NCBI GenBank assembly: GCA_021837545.1
Contig: JAKBFR010000016.1
Coordinates: forward strand, 1-31,827
Length of the DNA stretch: 31,827 nt
Direction: 5' to 3'
Origin: Bacillota bacterium
Lineage (GTDB): Bacteria; Bacillota_A; Clostridia; Clostridiales; Clostridiaceae
The notes below the pieces were generated by a model. It was not told the DNA's origin, did not search any database, and saw only the letters and a list, made by a program, of their open reading frames with translations. Each line of letters starts with the position of its first letter. Positions within the stretch are counted from its first letter, which is position 1. Shown here in pieces: positions 17,080-25,573 of this stretch. Both the position numbers and the translations under genes were made by a program.

Positions 17080-17895
17080 TTAAGAAAATATTTTTGAAGG
17101 TTGTATTCCTATAATTGCTGATTTATCTACTTCAGTTAATTCCACAATAGAAACGTATTCATCAACTAATTTCTTTTCAATTTGCTTATTATCTATTAAT
17201 ACCCCAATTCCTACTAGCTCACTATCAAATTCCTTTAGTAGAGCTTTAATTCCAACTGCAGTTCCTCCACCCTTCATAAAGTCATCAATAAATATACATC
17301 TACTGGATGATTTCATTGATTTTTTTGATAATGCCATCTGTTGTAATCTTCCGTTACTGCCAGAAACATAATTTATAGTAACTGTTGATCCTTCTGTTGC
17401 TTGACTATCCCTTCTTGCAATAACTAATTGTACACCTAAGTTTCTAGCTACTTCATAAGCTAGAGGAATACCCTTAGTTTCCACAGTTATTACATAATCA
17501 ACATCTTTTCCTTTAAAGCATGATGAAAGCATAACTCCAGCTTTGTTTATTATTTTAGGATTATATACTAAGTCAGTCATATATATTATATTTCCAGGAA
17601 TAACTCTGCCATCATCACTTAATTGCTTACATAATTCTAGTGCAAAAGCCTTCTTTTTCTCTTCACCACTTTGTGGAATATATTTTATTCCTCCTGCAAC
17701 GCCTGCAATTGTTTCAATTTTACCCATTTCAAGTCTTTCTAAAACTTCACGAACAACGACTATATCTTCACTTATAGTAGACTTTGCTGCATTTAATAAT
17801 TCTGAAAAATTATTCAATCCTAAAATTTTATTAGGATTTTCTAATAATATTTTAGTTATGGCAACTACTCTTTTATTTCTAGTAAATTTCTCCAT
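17080..17895 (-). CDS. purR: Purine operon repressor PurR (Bacillus type)
   Basis: 271 residues from the ATG at 17895 (AGGTGA 5 nt upstream; an in-frame GTG at 17904 overlaps that site and is less likely). An N-terminal winged-helix domain (about 1-75: RNKRVVAITKILLENPNKIL) precedes a phosphoribosyltransferase-like domain with the PRPP loop CIFIDDFMKGGGTAVG. Bacillus-type PurR represses purine synthesis genes and is released by PRPP, so it senses the product of prs, encoded in the same cluster. It is transcribed away from murC across a 290-bp divergent region. Confidence 0.95.
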   Translation of the reverse strand: MEKFTRNKRVVAITKILLENPNKILGLNNFSELLNAAKSTISEDIVVVREVLERLEMGKIETIAGVAGGIKYIPQSGEEKKKAFALELCKQLSDDGRVIPGNIIYMTDLVYNPKIINKAGVMLSSCFKGKDVDYVITVETKGIPLAYEVARNLGVQLVIARRDSQATEGSTVTINYVSGSNGRLQQMALSKKSMKSSSRCIFIDDFMKGGGTAVGIKALLKEFDSELVGIGVLIDNKQIEKKLVDEYVSIVELTEVDKSAIIGIQPSKIFS

Positions 17896-18185
17896 TTTAA
17901 TCACCTACACGAATTTTTTTATATTAAATCCCTTTAATATTCATATTTTATTCTAAATCCAAGTTAATATCAATGTTTTTAGTTATAATGTTAATGTATA
18001 TATTTCTAATTCATTCACAAATATGATAAATATCCATAATATATTATGTATTTAATTTTTCCTATGGTTGATTTTCAGAAAAATGTATATAATTATAGTT
18101 AAAGTATAAAACTAAAGATTTTAATTAACGTTTAGAAAATATATAATAAACCTTTAGTTTTATTAATTAAAAAGGAGTTGATCGT

Positions 18186-19565
18186 TTGTCTTTCGATTTT
18201 ATAAATGATAAAGATAAAAAAATTCATTTTATAGGTATTGGTGGAATTAGTATGAGTGGGCTCGCTGCTGTTTTATTAAATAGCGGATTCAAAGTATCCG
18301 GTTCAGATTTTAAAAATTCTCCAATTGTTGAGAAATTAAAAGCTTCAGGTGCTGAAATTTACATAGGTCATAAAAGCGAAAATATTAAGAATGTAGATTT
18401 AGTAGTTTATACGGCTGCAATACCATCTGATAATCCTGAACTTTTAGAAGCTGAGGAAAAAAATATTACACTAATGGATAGAGCTGAATTCTTAGGTGAA
18501 ATTATGAAAGGTCATAAATATAATGTAGCTATCTCAGGTACTCATGGAAAAACTACATGTACATCCATGCTTTCTCATGTTACACTTGCTGGTAATCTAG
18601 ACCCAACTATTTTAGTGGGTGGAGAATTAGATATAATTGATGGAAATTTTAGAATAGGTAATAGTGAGTATTTTTTAACTGAAGCTTGTGAATATAAACG
18701 TTCATTTTTAAAGTTTTTCCCATATATAGGCGTAATCTTAAATATAGATGCTGACCACTTAGATTGTTATAAAGATATAGATGAAATTGCTGATACTTTC
18801 TTAAAATTCTCTAAACTTATTCCTCTGGATGGCTATCTTGTAGGATATAGTGATGATTTTAGAGTTAAAGAAATTCTATCAAAAGTAGATTGCAATACTT
18901 TAAGCTATGGTTTTGATGAAACTGCAGATGTAATTGCTAAAAATATTATCTTCAACAAGGATGGTTGTGCTACTTTTGATGTATATAAAGACAATAAAAA
19001 TTTATTTTCTCTTACTTTAAACATTCCAGGTAAGCATAGCATATTAAATGCACTTGCCTCGATCTGTGTTTCTCTCATATTTAATATTTCTAATGACAAT
19101 ATAATTGAAGGATTATCAAAATGTAAGGGAGCTCATAAGAGATTTGAGTATAAGGGTGAATTAAATGGCGTTACTGTAATAGATGATTACGCTCATCATC
19201 CTACAGAAATTAAAGCTACCTTAAGTACTGCAAAACAAATTAACCACAATAAAACTTATTGCATATTCCAACCTCATACTTATACTAGAACAAAATCTTT
19301 ATTTGATGAATTTACAGAGTGCTTTAATGATACTGACGAGCTTATATTAATGGATATTTATGCGGCACGTGAAAAAAATACTGGACTTGTATCTTCTGAT
19401 GAGCTTGGAGATGCCATAAGAAGCAAAGGTATAAAATGTACTAATGTTCATTCACATGATGAAGCATTAGATTATGTGAAGTCAAAACTTACTTCTGGCG
19501 ATTTATTATTAACAGTAGGTGCTGGTGATGTAGTTATCGTTGGTGAAAAATATTTAAAAGTTTAA
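18186..19565 (+). CDS. murC: UDP-N-acetylmuramate--L-alanine ligase MurC
   Basis: 459 residues from a TTG start at 18186, with AAGGAG about 8 nt upstream. Domain order is that of Mur ligases: UDP-binding Rossmann domain ([19 protein letters not shown]), the ATP-binding domain with [12 protein letters not shown] (118-129), then [12 protein letters not shown] and [10 protein letters not shown], and a C-terminal domain with [16 protein letters not shown]. It adds L-Ala to UDP-MurNAc, the first step of the peptidoglycan stem peptide. It uses the GlmU product pathway. It is the first plus-strand gene, divergent from purR. Confidence 0.98.
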   Translation: MSFDFINDKDKKIHFIGIGGISMSGLAAVLLNSGFKVSGSDFKNSPIVEKLKASGAEIYIGHKSENIKNVDLVVYTAAIPSDNPELLEAEEKNITLMDRAEFLGEIMKGHKYNVAISGTHGKTTCTSMLSHVTLAGNLDPTILVGGELDIIDGNFRIGNSEYFLTEACEYKRSFLKFFPYIGVILNIDADHLDCYKDIDEIADTFLKFSKLIPLDGYLVGYSDDFRVKEILSKVDCNTLSYGFDETADVIAKNIIFNKDGCATFDVYKDNKNLFSLTLNIPGKHSILNALASICVSLIFNISNDNIIEGLSKCKGAHKRFEYKGELNGVTVIDDYAHHPTEIKATLSTAKQINHNKTYCIFQPHTYTRTKSLFDEFTECFNDTDELILMDIYAAREKNTGLVSSDELGDAIRSKGIKCTNVHSHDEALDYVKSKLTSGDLLLTVGAGDVVIVGEKYLKV

Positions 19566-19571
19566 TTGATG

Positions 19572-19586
19572 AGCCCCCTAGGGGCT
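19572..19586 (+). terminator. Short GC-rich hairpin after murC
   Basis: AGCCCC and GGGGCT form a 6-bp stem with a 3-nt loop, 7 bp past the murC stop. No T tract follows, so if it acts on transcription it is not a classical intrinsic terminator. It stands out in otherwise AT-rich DNA. Confidence 0.35.
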
Positions 19587-19652
19587 ACTTAAGTTGCATT
19601 AGCCAACAAAGTATTGTAAAATCTAGTTAGTATTAAACCTAGTAGATTATTA

Positions 19653-19713
19653 TATAAGGCATATTAAAAGAAATAACAAGTTAGTATGCTAGTCTATTTT
19701 CTTTATATATGCC
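19653..19713. repeat. MITE-like intergenic repeat, copy A (short form)
   Basis: About 60 bp. It begins ATAAGGCATATTAAAAGAAA, continues TAACAAGTTAGTATGCTAGT, and ends with ATATATGCCG, which pairs with the GGCATAT at the start. Alignable over its full length with the copy at 29068-29128. It lies between murC and asnS, about 70 bp before the asnS start. Confidence 0.65.
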
Positions 19714-19783
19714 GTTCTTTTAAAGTGAAAATTTTTTTTCATTTTTTAACTAAATATTATTTATAAAATGGAGGTCATATGAT

Positions 19784-21178
19784 ATGGCAAAATCAATTTT
19801 AATTAGAAGCCTTTATAGAGATACTGATACTTTTTTATCAAAGGAAATAAAAATATCAGGTTGGATAAGGACTTTAAGAGCATCTAATGCTTTTGGTTTT
19901 ATAGAAGTTAATGATGGTTCTTTCTTTAAAAATATCCAAGTAGTTTTTGATGATAAATTAGGTAATTTTAAAGAAATATCGAAATTACCTATCAATTCTT
20001 CAATTTCAGTTATAGGTGCATTAGTTGCTACACCTGATGCAAAACAACCTTTTGAAATTCAAGCAAAAGAAGTTATTGTTGAAGGAATGTCAAACTCTGA
20101 TTATCCTCTTCAAAAGAAAAGACATACTTTTGAGTATTTGCGAACAATAGCTCATTTAAGACCGAGAACTAATGCTTTTTCAGCAACTTTTAGAGTACGT
20201 TCTGTTGCTGCTTTTGCTATACATAAATTTTTCCAAGAACAAAACTTTGTATATACACACACTCCAATAATAACTGGTAGTGATGCTGAAGGTGCTGGAG
20301 AAATGTTTAGAGTAACAACTCTTGATCCCAAAGCCCCTCCATTAAATGAAGATGGAAGCATAGATTATAGCAAAGATTTCTTTGGCAAAGAAACTAATCT
20401 TACCGTTTCTGGTCAATTAAATGGTGAATGTTTTGCTTTAGCATTTAGAAACATTTATACCTTTGGACCAACTTTTAGAGCTGAAAATTCTAATACAACA
20501 AGACATGCAGCTGAATTCTGGATGATTGAACCAGAAATTGCTTTTGCAGATTTACAAGATGATATGGAACTTGCAGAAGAAATGCTTAAGTATGTTATTA
20601 AATATGTTATTAATGAATGTCCTGAAGAACTAGAATTCTTTAACCAATTTGTTGATAAGGGATTATTAGAAAGATTAAACCATGTAGTTTCATCAGACTT
20701 TGCTAGAGTTACTTATACAGAAGCTGTTGAAATTTTGCAAAAATGTGGTAAGCAATTTGATTATGATGTAGCTTGGGGTATTGATTTACAAACAGAACAT
20801 GAAAGATACCTTACTGAAGAACACTTTAAAAAGCCTCTTTTTGTAACAGATTATCCTAAAGAAATAAAAGCATTCTACATGAGAATGAATGATGATAATA
20901 AAACAGTTGCAGCTACTGACCTTTTAGTTCCAGGAATCGGAGAAATAATAGGTGGTAGCCAAAGAGAAGAAAGATTAGATGTCTTAAAGGGTAGAATGGC
21001 TGAATTAGGATTAAACGAAGAAGATTACTGGTGGTACTTAGAACTAAGAAAGTATGGAGAAACTAAACACGCAGGCTTTGGTTTAGGTTTTGAGAGATTA
21101 ATCATGTACATAACTGGCATGACAAACATCAGAGACGTAATACCATTTCCTAGAACTCCAGGAACTAGCGAGTTCTAA
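19784..21178 (+). CDS. asnS: Asparaginyl-tRNA synthetase
   Basis: 464 residues, normal length. An OB-fold anticodon-binding domain ([20 protein letters not shown]) is followed by a class II catalytic core with motif 2 ([20 protein letters not shown]) and motif 3 ([17 protein letters not shown]), ending [11 protein letters not shown]. It charges tRNA-Asn. The ATG at 19784 has GGAGGT 8 nt upstream. The last nine codons are special: a 14-bp att core (21152-21165) recurs at 25547-25560, where the displaced original 3' end survives. The current last four codons therefore appear to come from an integrated element, with the protein unchanged. No T-box leader is visible upstream. Confidence 0.97.
   Translation: MAKSILIRSLYRDTDTFLSKEIKISGWIRTLRASNAFGFIEVNDGSFFKNIQVVFDDKLGNFKEISKLPINSSISVIGALVATPDAKQPFEIQAKEVIVEGMSNSDYPLQKKRHTFEYLRTIAHLRPRTNAFSATFRVRSVAAFAIHKFFQEQNFVYTHTPIITGSDAEGAGEMFRVTTLDPKAPPLNEDGSIDYSKDFFGKETNLTVSGQLNGECFALAFRNIYTFGPTFRAENSNTTRHAAEFWMIEPEIAFADLQDDMELAEEMLKYVIKYVINECPEELEFFNQFVDKGLLERLNHVVSSDFARVTYTEAVEILQKCGKQFDYDVAWGIDLQTEHERYLTEEHFKKPLFVTDYPKEIKAFYMRMNDDNKTVAATDLLVPGIGEIIGGSQREERLDVLKGRMAELGLNEEDYWWYLELRKYGETKHAGFGLGFERLIMYITGMTNIRDVIPFPRTPGTSEF
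21152..21178 (+). other. Left attachment site (attL) in the asnS 3' end
   Basis: The core AGAACTCCAGGAAC (21152-21165) is repeated exactly, in the same orientation, at 25547-25560. After the core the two copies differ in base sequence but both read T-S-E-F-stop. This is what site-specific integration into a gene end with restoration of the coding sequence leaves behind. Confidence 0.75.
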
Positions 21179-21262
21179 TTGTTTAATTTTTAATACGACT
21201 CAATCCGTGTTATAATATCATTCTTGTTTTAATTGATTTTTAATAATATTGTTTTATATTAT

Positions 21263-21279
21263 TCTATAAGAGGTAAAAA
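21263..21279 (+). repeat. 17-bp direct repeat near left end of the element
   Basis: TCTATAAGAGGTAAAAA occurs here, 84 bp past the asnS stop, and identically at 25448-25464, just inside the right end. The preceding bases are also similar (TTTTATATT in both). Confidence 0.6.
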
Positions 21280-21309
21280 GGGGCTGTTGCAAAATGCAAC
21301 AGCCTTTTT
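21277..21309 (+). terminator. Hairpin terminator after asnS / left end of IS1182-type element
   Basis: GGCTGTTGCA and TGCAACAGCC form a perfect 10-bp stem with a 3-nt loop, extended by an A tract before and TTTTT after, so it is a good rho-independent terminator for asnS. The same sequence type (GGGGCTGTTGCAAAATGC) is typical of clostridial IS1182 termini as I remember them, and the transposase remnant starts 58 bp further on. A second perfect hairpin (13-bp stem, loop AAAA) lies at 21322-21351. Confidence 0.7.
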
Positions 21310-21366
21310 GTTGTAAAAGTAAAAATGTGAATTCAAAAGAATTCACATTTTCAGTATAATTAAGTT

Positions 21367-22008
21367 ATGCAAAACTCTAAATTACACAATAAAAATTATA
21401 TCGAATTTAATGAGTCTTATCAACTAGTATTACCATTAAATTTAGAATGTTTAATACCAGAAGATGATTCAGTCCGCTTGCTAAGCCATATATTGGAGGG
21501 ATTAAATTATACAAAATTGTATCAGGCGTACTCTTCCGTTGGAAGAAAACCCGCAGTGGAACCAAAAATCATGTTCAAAATAGTATCTTATGCTTATTCT
21601 CAAAATATTTATTATAGTAGAAAAATAGAGAAAGCATGCAAAAGAGATATAAATTTCAAGTGACTTCTTCAAGGATATAAAGCACCTGATCATGCTACCA
21701 TTAGTAGATTTCTTAAAAAATATCTTTCAAATGAAGTAATTGAAGATTTGTTTTATCAACAGGTTAAATATTTAGCTGAACAAAATGAAATATTATTTGA
21801 AAATGTATTTATTGATGGTACGAAAATCGAAGCGAATACTAACCGTTATACTTTTGTTTGGAAGAAAGCAATTTACAAAAATGAAGAAAAAATGTTTGAT
21901 AAAATAGTTATGCTTATTCAAGATATTAATGTCTCAGAAATAGCAGAATTTATTATAGAAAAAGAAACATTGCTAAAAAATATCACAAATTCATTTAGAA
22001 TACTGTGA
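21367..22008 (+). pseudogene. IS1182-family transposase, N-terminal part, interrupted by UGA
   Basis: The frame reads 98 residues (ending RKIEKACKRDINFK), meets TGA at 21661-21663, and then continues in the same frame as LLQGYKAPDHATISRFLKKY, with ENVFIDGTKIEANTNRYTF and WKKAIYKNEEKMFDK. This is the DUF772 region and start of the DDE domain of IS1182-like transposases, where family members have Trp (TGG) at the stop position. After about 213 codons the similarity ends and the remaining C-terminal half, including the rest of the catalytic domain, is missing. No right terminal repeat was found. Clearly inactive. Confidence 0.88.
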
Positions 22009-22835
22009 TATTTTGATTTATTATTCATTTTTACTGCTACAAAATTTATTGACCTTATGAATAAAATTAATCTAGGCAAACTTATCCTCTATTTTCCGTC
22101 TTTTCTAATCTCTAATAATAATTTCTCTAATCCAAGTAGCAATCCAAACACTATAAATATTATTTAGCAGACCAATACGACTGAATATATGAAATATAAT
22201 AACCATTTATTTTTTCTCACCTATCCCCCTTCTTTCAAACTATATTTAATAACTTACCATCAGTTCATCATAATTTACAAGGTTGTAGCAACTACAAAAT
22301 CTTATAAGCTACACCTTTTGAAGAAGATTATGAACTAAAAACACCTTAAAATTCAAATCTGAATAATACGATGTTTTAATAAATTATTCAATTTTATAAA
22401 TGTGCTAAAATGTTTTACTTGGGTCACTTCCATATTAAACGTATTCCTTTACAAGTAAAAAAGCAATTAATCCTCCAATAGTTCTTTTTTCCCCTTTGTC
22501 AAATTTTATCATTTATTTCTATATTTAACTAAATTAATATAATAATTATAACACTTATTTCGCCCTTTCATACAAATTATTACACTTGATTAAAATATAT
22601 CTATTCCATAAACACATTGTTGTTTGATTTTAAGAGGATTTTCTGGGAATTTTCATTTCAAGAGTTAAGTCGCTTTAAATTACTATCATCTATCAATTGT
22701 AACATATTTTGTAATTTGTGTATTCTTAAAAACTCATTTAGGGAAACTTCGTGACTTATAGGGGGCTAGTGGTGTCAGACTTCCTAATAAAAAATCCCCC
22801 AAATAAGAGGAGATATATATTTATTTTTATTATGG
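22009..22835. other. Gene-poor stretch inside the decayed element
   Basis: About 830 bp. It holds a broken small membrane gene on the minus strand (22089-22220). It also has an imperfect inverted repeat around 22262-22335 enclosing a small hairpin TTGTAG/CTACAA. A 25-codon minus-strand frame (22435-22512, MIKFDKGEKRTIGGLIAFLL) lacks a clear ribosome binding site. Near 22753-22806 a G5/C5 inverted repeat (CTTATAGGGGG / CCCCCAAATAAG) lies downstream of the binding-protein gene and may help end its transcript. Nothing else is recognisable. Confidence 0.5.
22089..22220 (-). pseudogene. Small two-segment membrane protein gene with in-frame stop
   Basis: From a GTG at 22220 preceded by GGGGG, the frame reads MRKNKWLLYFIYSVVLVC, then TAA, then IIFIVFGLLLGLEKLLLEIR and KDGK before a final TAG. 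Basic start, continuous hydrophobic stretch on both sides of the stop and a charged C-terminus look like one small membrane protein of about 43 residues broken by a single nonsense change. I do not recognise the family. Short length keeps confidence low. Confidence 0.4.
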
Positions 22836-23888
22836 TTATTTACTTGCATATTCTTGGTATGGAAGACGAATTGCAACTCCTGTCTTATCAAATTTATATT
22901 CTGTCCCATCAAGAGGATTTTTATTATAAACCAAGTTCATTCCAACAGTATACAGAGCTTTAGCCATAGCAGAAGGATCTTGAAGAACAGAACCTGTCAT
23001 AAAACCTTTTTTAATTAAATCTTGTGCTTCTGGTATTGCATCAACTCCAACAACTGGTATTGTTTTTGTTTTATCACCATTGTTATAACCTTGCTCTTGT
23101 AAAGCCTCAATAGCACCAATTGCCATAGCATCATTATTTGAAATTATTGCTTCAATTTTGTTTCCAAGCTGTAAAAGTAATGCTTCAGTAGTATTTTTAG
23201 CTACTTCTTGATTCCAATCACAAACTTTCAACGCAAGTTCTTGCGTTTTTATTCCTGCATTGTTAATTGTTAAAATAGAACTTTTTGTTCTTCCAATTGC
23301 TTCTAGATTATCACGTTCACCCATTAACATAATATATTGCATTATATCATCTTTATTTTTATCTATAATTTTTTTATTAGTATTCCATTCATTAATAAGA
23401 ATTTTCCCTTGTAACGTACCAGCTTCTTCCGCATCTGTTCCTACAAAATAAGATTTTTTATACGATTTAACAGCTTCGATATCAACGGGCTCCCTATTAA
23501 ATAGAATTACTGGAATGTTATCTTCTTTAATTTTATTAATAGCTTCTTTTGTAATTTTTGTATCCACTAAATTTAATAAAAAAAGATCCACATCTTTCTT
23601 TTCAAGTAATGTATCAAGACTCTTATTTTGTATAGATTGATCATTCTTACCATCATAGAAAGTAAATTCAACCTTTCCTTCATTTTCCTTTTGAATTCCT
23701 TCTAAACCTTGGCGAACCAGGGAAATATAAGCATCATCAAATCTATATAATAATACAGCTATTTTAACAGGCTTTCCTTCAACAACTCGTAAACTAGTAC
23801 TCGTCGTATTTTGATCACAGCTTACTAGTATTATAATCATAATAACTGAAAACATAATAAGTGATAATATCCTTTTTAACATTTTCAT
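22836..23888 (-). CDS. Galactose/glucose-type ABC transporter substrate-binding lipoprotein (MglB-like)
   Basis: 350 residues from the ATG at 23888, because GGAGG lies just upstream, inside what would be the first codons of a longer ATG start at 23900. A lipoprotein signal (KRILSLIMFSVIMIIILVSC) puts the lipidated Cys at 24. The mature part is a type I periplasmic-binding fold of the MglB/RbsB group: KIAVLLYRFDDAYISLVRQG, VILFNREPVD, AIISNNDAMAIGAIEALQEQ and VPVVGVDAIPEAQDLIKKG, ending in a sugar-binder-like C-lobe. No mglA or mglC partner is in the window, so it is an orphan. It appears intact although nearly everything around it inside the element is broken. Confidence 0.9.
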   Translation of the reverse strand: MKMLKRILSLIMFSVIMIIILVSCDQNTTSTSLRVVEGKPVKIAVLLYRFDDAYISLVRQGLEGIQKENEGKVEFTFYDGKNDQSIQNKSLDTLLEKKDVDLFLLNLVDTKITKEAINKIKEDNIPVILFNREPVDIEAVKSYKKSYFVGTDAEEAGTLQGKILINEWNTNKKIIDKNKDDIMQYIMLMGERDNLEAIGRTKSSILTINNAGIKTQELALKVCDWNQEVAKNTTEALLLQLGNKIEAIISNNDAMAIGAIEALQEQGYNNGDKTKTIPVVGVDAIPEAQDLIKKGFMTGSVLQDPSAMAKALYTVGMNLVYNKNPLDGTEYKFDKTGVAIRLPYQEYASK

Positions 23889-23981
23889 TTTAGCCTCCAT
23901 AATTATTAAGCACTTTTATAACATTATAATTTATTATCAGATAAATCAGAAAAAAATATACAAATAAAGATTAAATTATTA

Positions 23982-24272
23982 TTATTTAATAATATCTTTT
24001 AACACTTGCCTCGGTATTCTCCCACAATATTCCATCTTATGATGATAAGTACACAATGATATTAAATTACCTTCGTCGAGTCTTAACTCATAAGTCTCGA
24101 CTATCGGCTCTATGTGATGTACTTCAATGGAGTTATCATATATACGTCCATATGTGCCATATAAGTTTCTAATACATAACTGACATAATCCTTTATCCCT
24201 ATCAAATAAGACCTTACATCTCTTCTTCCGCGCCTGGGTATTTCTGAAATTTATTTCAAAGGTTACCACCAT
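23982..24272 (-). CDS. Small HNH endonuclease, possibly damaged at the N-terminus
   Basis: About 96 residues if started at the ATG at 24272; the open frame continues upstream to a GTG at 24323 and no strong ribosome binding site marks either. The core is intact: a CQLC zinc knuckle half, the HNH stretch IEVHHIEPIVETYELRLDEG followed by NLISLCTYHHKMEYCGRIPR. This matches small HNH proteins of phages and clostridial mobile DNA, which often begin FRNTQAW; here FRNTQA is followed directly by RKKR, so one tryptophan codon may be lost. HNH nucleases of this type often act in phage packaging or as free homing-like nucleases. It lies inside the decayed element. Confidence 0.6.
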   Translation of the reverse strand: MVVTFEINFRNTQARKKRCKVLFDRDKGLCQLCIRNLYGTYGRIYDNSIEVHHIEPIVETYELRLDEGNLISLCTYHHKMEYCGRIPRQVLKDIIK

Positions 24273-24425
24273 TAACTCTAATGATAGCCTTACAATTATA
24301 GTTATATTCGTGGACTCTGCCACACTTGGAACTAAACTGATACCTATAGACTAGACATATAAAAAAAAGTATTTAGCCTGTAGGTATTTTTTTGTATAAT
24401 TAAATAATTAGGGAAATGAACTAGG

Positions 24426-24760
24426 ATGAGTAAGATTTTATTTAGTAAACAAAATATTATAGATTTAGAAAAGACTAAAAATATTCTTAGAGTTAGTGAA
24501 TGTTCGATAGCATATACAGATGAATTTTTATTGAAGAATATATGTCAAGTAAATTTTCAAGGGGAATCTTTGCTGAAAATGTATTTAATATTAAAGTAAT
24601 AGGCTTAAAAAGGATTATGCAATCAGCTGATCATTGGAAAGCTGCATATAAAAAGTATGGAGCATTAGGTTTAGATGATAGTCGAAACGCTCTAGCGGAC
24701 GGCCTCATTCAAGAGAATTTAGTAAAGAAGAAATAATTGAAAGACAAGGATATAAAATTG
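24426..24760 (+). pseudogene. IS3-type OrfA / helix-turn-helix transposase protein, frameshifted
   Basis: Three reading-frame pieces make one protein: an N-terminus MSKILFSKQNIIDLEKTKNI then AYTDEF; after a frameshift near 24540 the piece GIFAENVFNIKVIGLKRIMQ, SADHWKAAYKKYGALGLDDS; and after another near 24693 SGRPHSREFSKEEIIERQG. This is the clostridial HTH protein that precedes IS3-family OrfB (usual form: MSKKLFTKEEI..., SGRP...LSLEEKY). OrfB is absent. Inactive remnant inside the element. Confidence 0.7.
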
Positions 24761-24762
24761 GA

Positions 24763-25281
24763 ATGATATTATTTTTAAGTACAAATATATTAATGTTAAT
24801 ACAAATCTTAGTATAGTGACAGAAGTGTCAAAAGATGGCCGTGGAGAATCCTCTCTTTAGGTTCAAACTCCTAAAACTCAAAAAGTTAAGCGTAAAGTTT
24901 CAATTCCAAACTGTCTTATAACTATTCTAAAACAATATAAAAAAGTCGATTGAAAAATATATCAAAGTTAGGCAACAAATATACAAAGAATAAATTAGTA
25001 TTCTGTCATGAATATGGAGATTATTTAAATAGAGATAAAGTAACCTATTAATACAAAAAATACTTAAAGAAAACAAAATAAGAAATAGAAAGTTTCATGA
25101 TTTACGACATACATATGTTACACGTCTTTTGGAACTTGGAGAACAAGCAAAAACAGTGCAGGAATCACTTGGACATAGTGATGTATCTGTAACGCTAAAT
25201 ACTTATACTCATGTACTTGAAGATACTAAGGAAAAAGCAACATCAAAATTAGACACTTTATATAACACTATTGAGAACTAA
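24763..25281 (+). pseudogene. Tyrosine integrase, C-terminal catalytic part, multiply frameshifted
   Basis: Pieces in order: TPKTQKVKRKVSIPNCLITI (the beta-strand region before box I), NKLVFCHEYGDYLNRDKVTY, then an intact final stretch NKIRNRKFHDLRHTYVTRLL, ELGEQAKTVQESLGHSDVSV, TLNTYTHVLEDTKEKATSKL and a natural stop at 25279. HDLRHT is catalytic box II (His-x-x-Arg), LGHSD supplies the second His, and the Tyr of LNTYTHV is the nucleophile. At least one in-frame TAG (about 24854) and three frame changes (about 24950, 24975 and 25048) break it, and the N-terminal domain is missing. It ends 266 bp before the right att core, the usual place for the integrase that made the insertion. Confidence 0.85.
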
Positions 25282-25447
25282 CAATTCCCTTTTTTTATGC
25301 CCATAAATAAGTATACAAATAACTGTTCACCTTATATTTCTACATAAATACCAGTAATATCAAAGCTTTAAATGTTTGTAGATAATAGACTAGTATTTTG
25401 CATTACTTTTTAACAAATAATTATAATATCTTTTATATTTCAAAAAA

Positions 25448-25464
25448 TCTATAAGAGGTAAAAA
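25448..25464 (+). repeat. 17-bp direct repeat near right end of the element
   Basis: TCTATAAGAGGTAAAAA, identical to 21263-21279 and in the same orientation, about 80 bp inside the right att core. Confidence 0.6.
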
Positions 25465-25546
25465 CAAGGGTAAAACTATAAAAGTAACTTGATTTTTAAG
25501 CTGATAAAGTGTTGAAAATACTAAATTTATAGTGATTTTAATTTAA

Positions 25547-25573
25547 AGAACTCCAGGAACATCAGAATTTTAA
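25547..25573 (+). other. Right attachment site (attR) with displaced asnS 3' end
   Basis: Twenty-seven bases read [12 protein letters not shown], the exact C-terminus of AsnS. The first 14 bases match 21152-21165 exactly; the next four codons are synonymous but spelled differently (ACA TCA GAA TTT here, ACT AGC GAG TTC in asnS). Upstream of the core there is no asnS homology. This is best read as the original chromosomal asnS end, cut off by integration. Confidence 0.78.

Larger units (their letters stand above)
21166..25560. mobile_element. Decayed integrative element in the asnS 3' end
   Basis: About 4.4 kb between two copies of the att core. Right-end content fits: a tyrosine integrase remnant (about 24763-25281) lies next to attR. 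Other content: a broken IS1182-type transposase, a broken small membrane gene, an intact solute-binding lipoprotein, an HNH endonuclease and an IS3-type OrfA remnant. Phage structural, conjugation and replication genes are absent, so the original type (prophage or ICE/IME) cannot be told. The boundaries are seen in the sequence; the history is inferred. Confidence 0.75.

Noticed and set aside
19566..19783. Possible T-box leader upstream of asnS
   Set aside because: The spacer is only 218 bp, contains repeat copy A, and shows no T-box sequence or specifier-terminator arrangement.
22435..22512. 25-codon minus-strand frame starting MIKFDKGEKRTIGG
   Set aside because: Protein-like but very short, with no convincing ribosome binding site and no recognised family; noted only in the description of the gene-poor stretch.
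22751..22963. 70-codon plus-strand open frame
   Set aside because: It runs antisense into the binding-protein gene and its composition is a shadow of that gene.
24840..24880. TTCAAACTCC resembling a tRNA T-arm
   Set aside because: It lies within the integrase homology (VQTPKTQK) and no acceptor or anticodon arm can be built around it.
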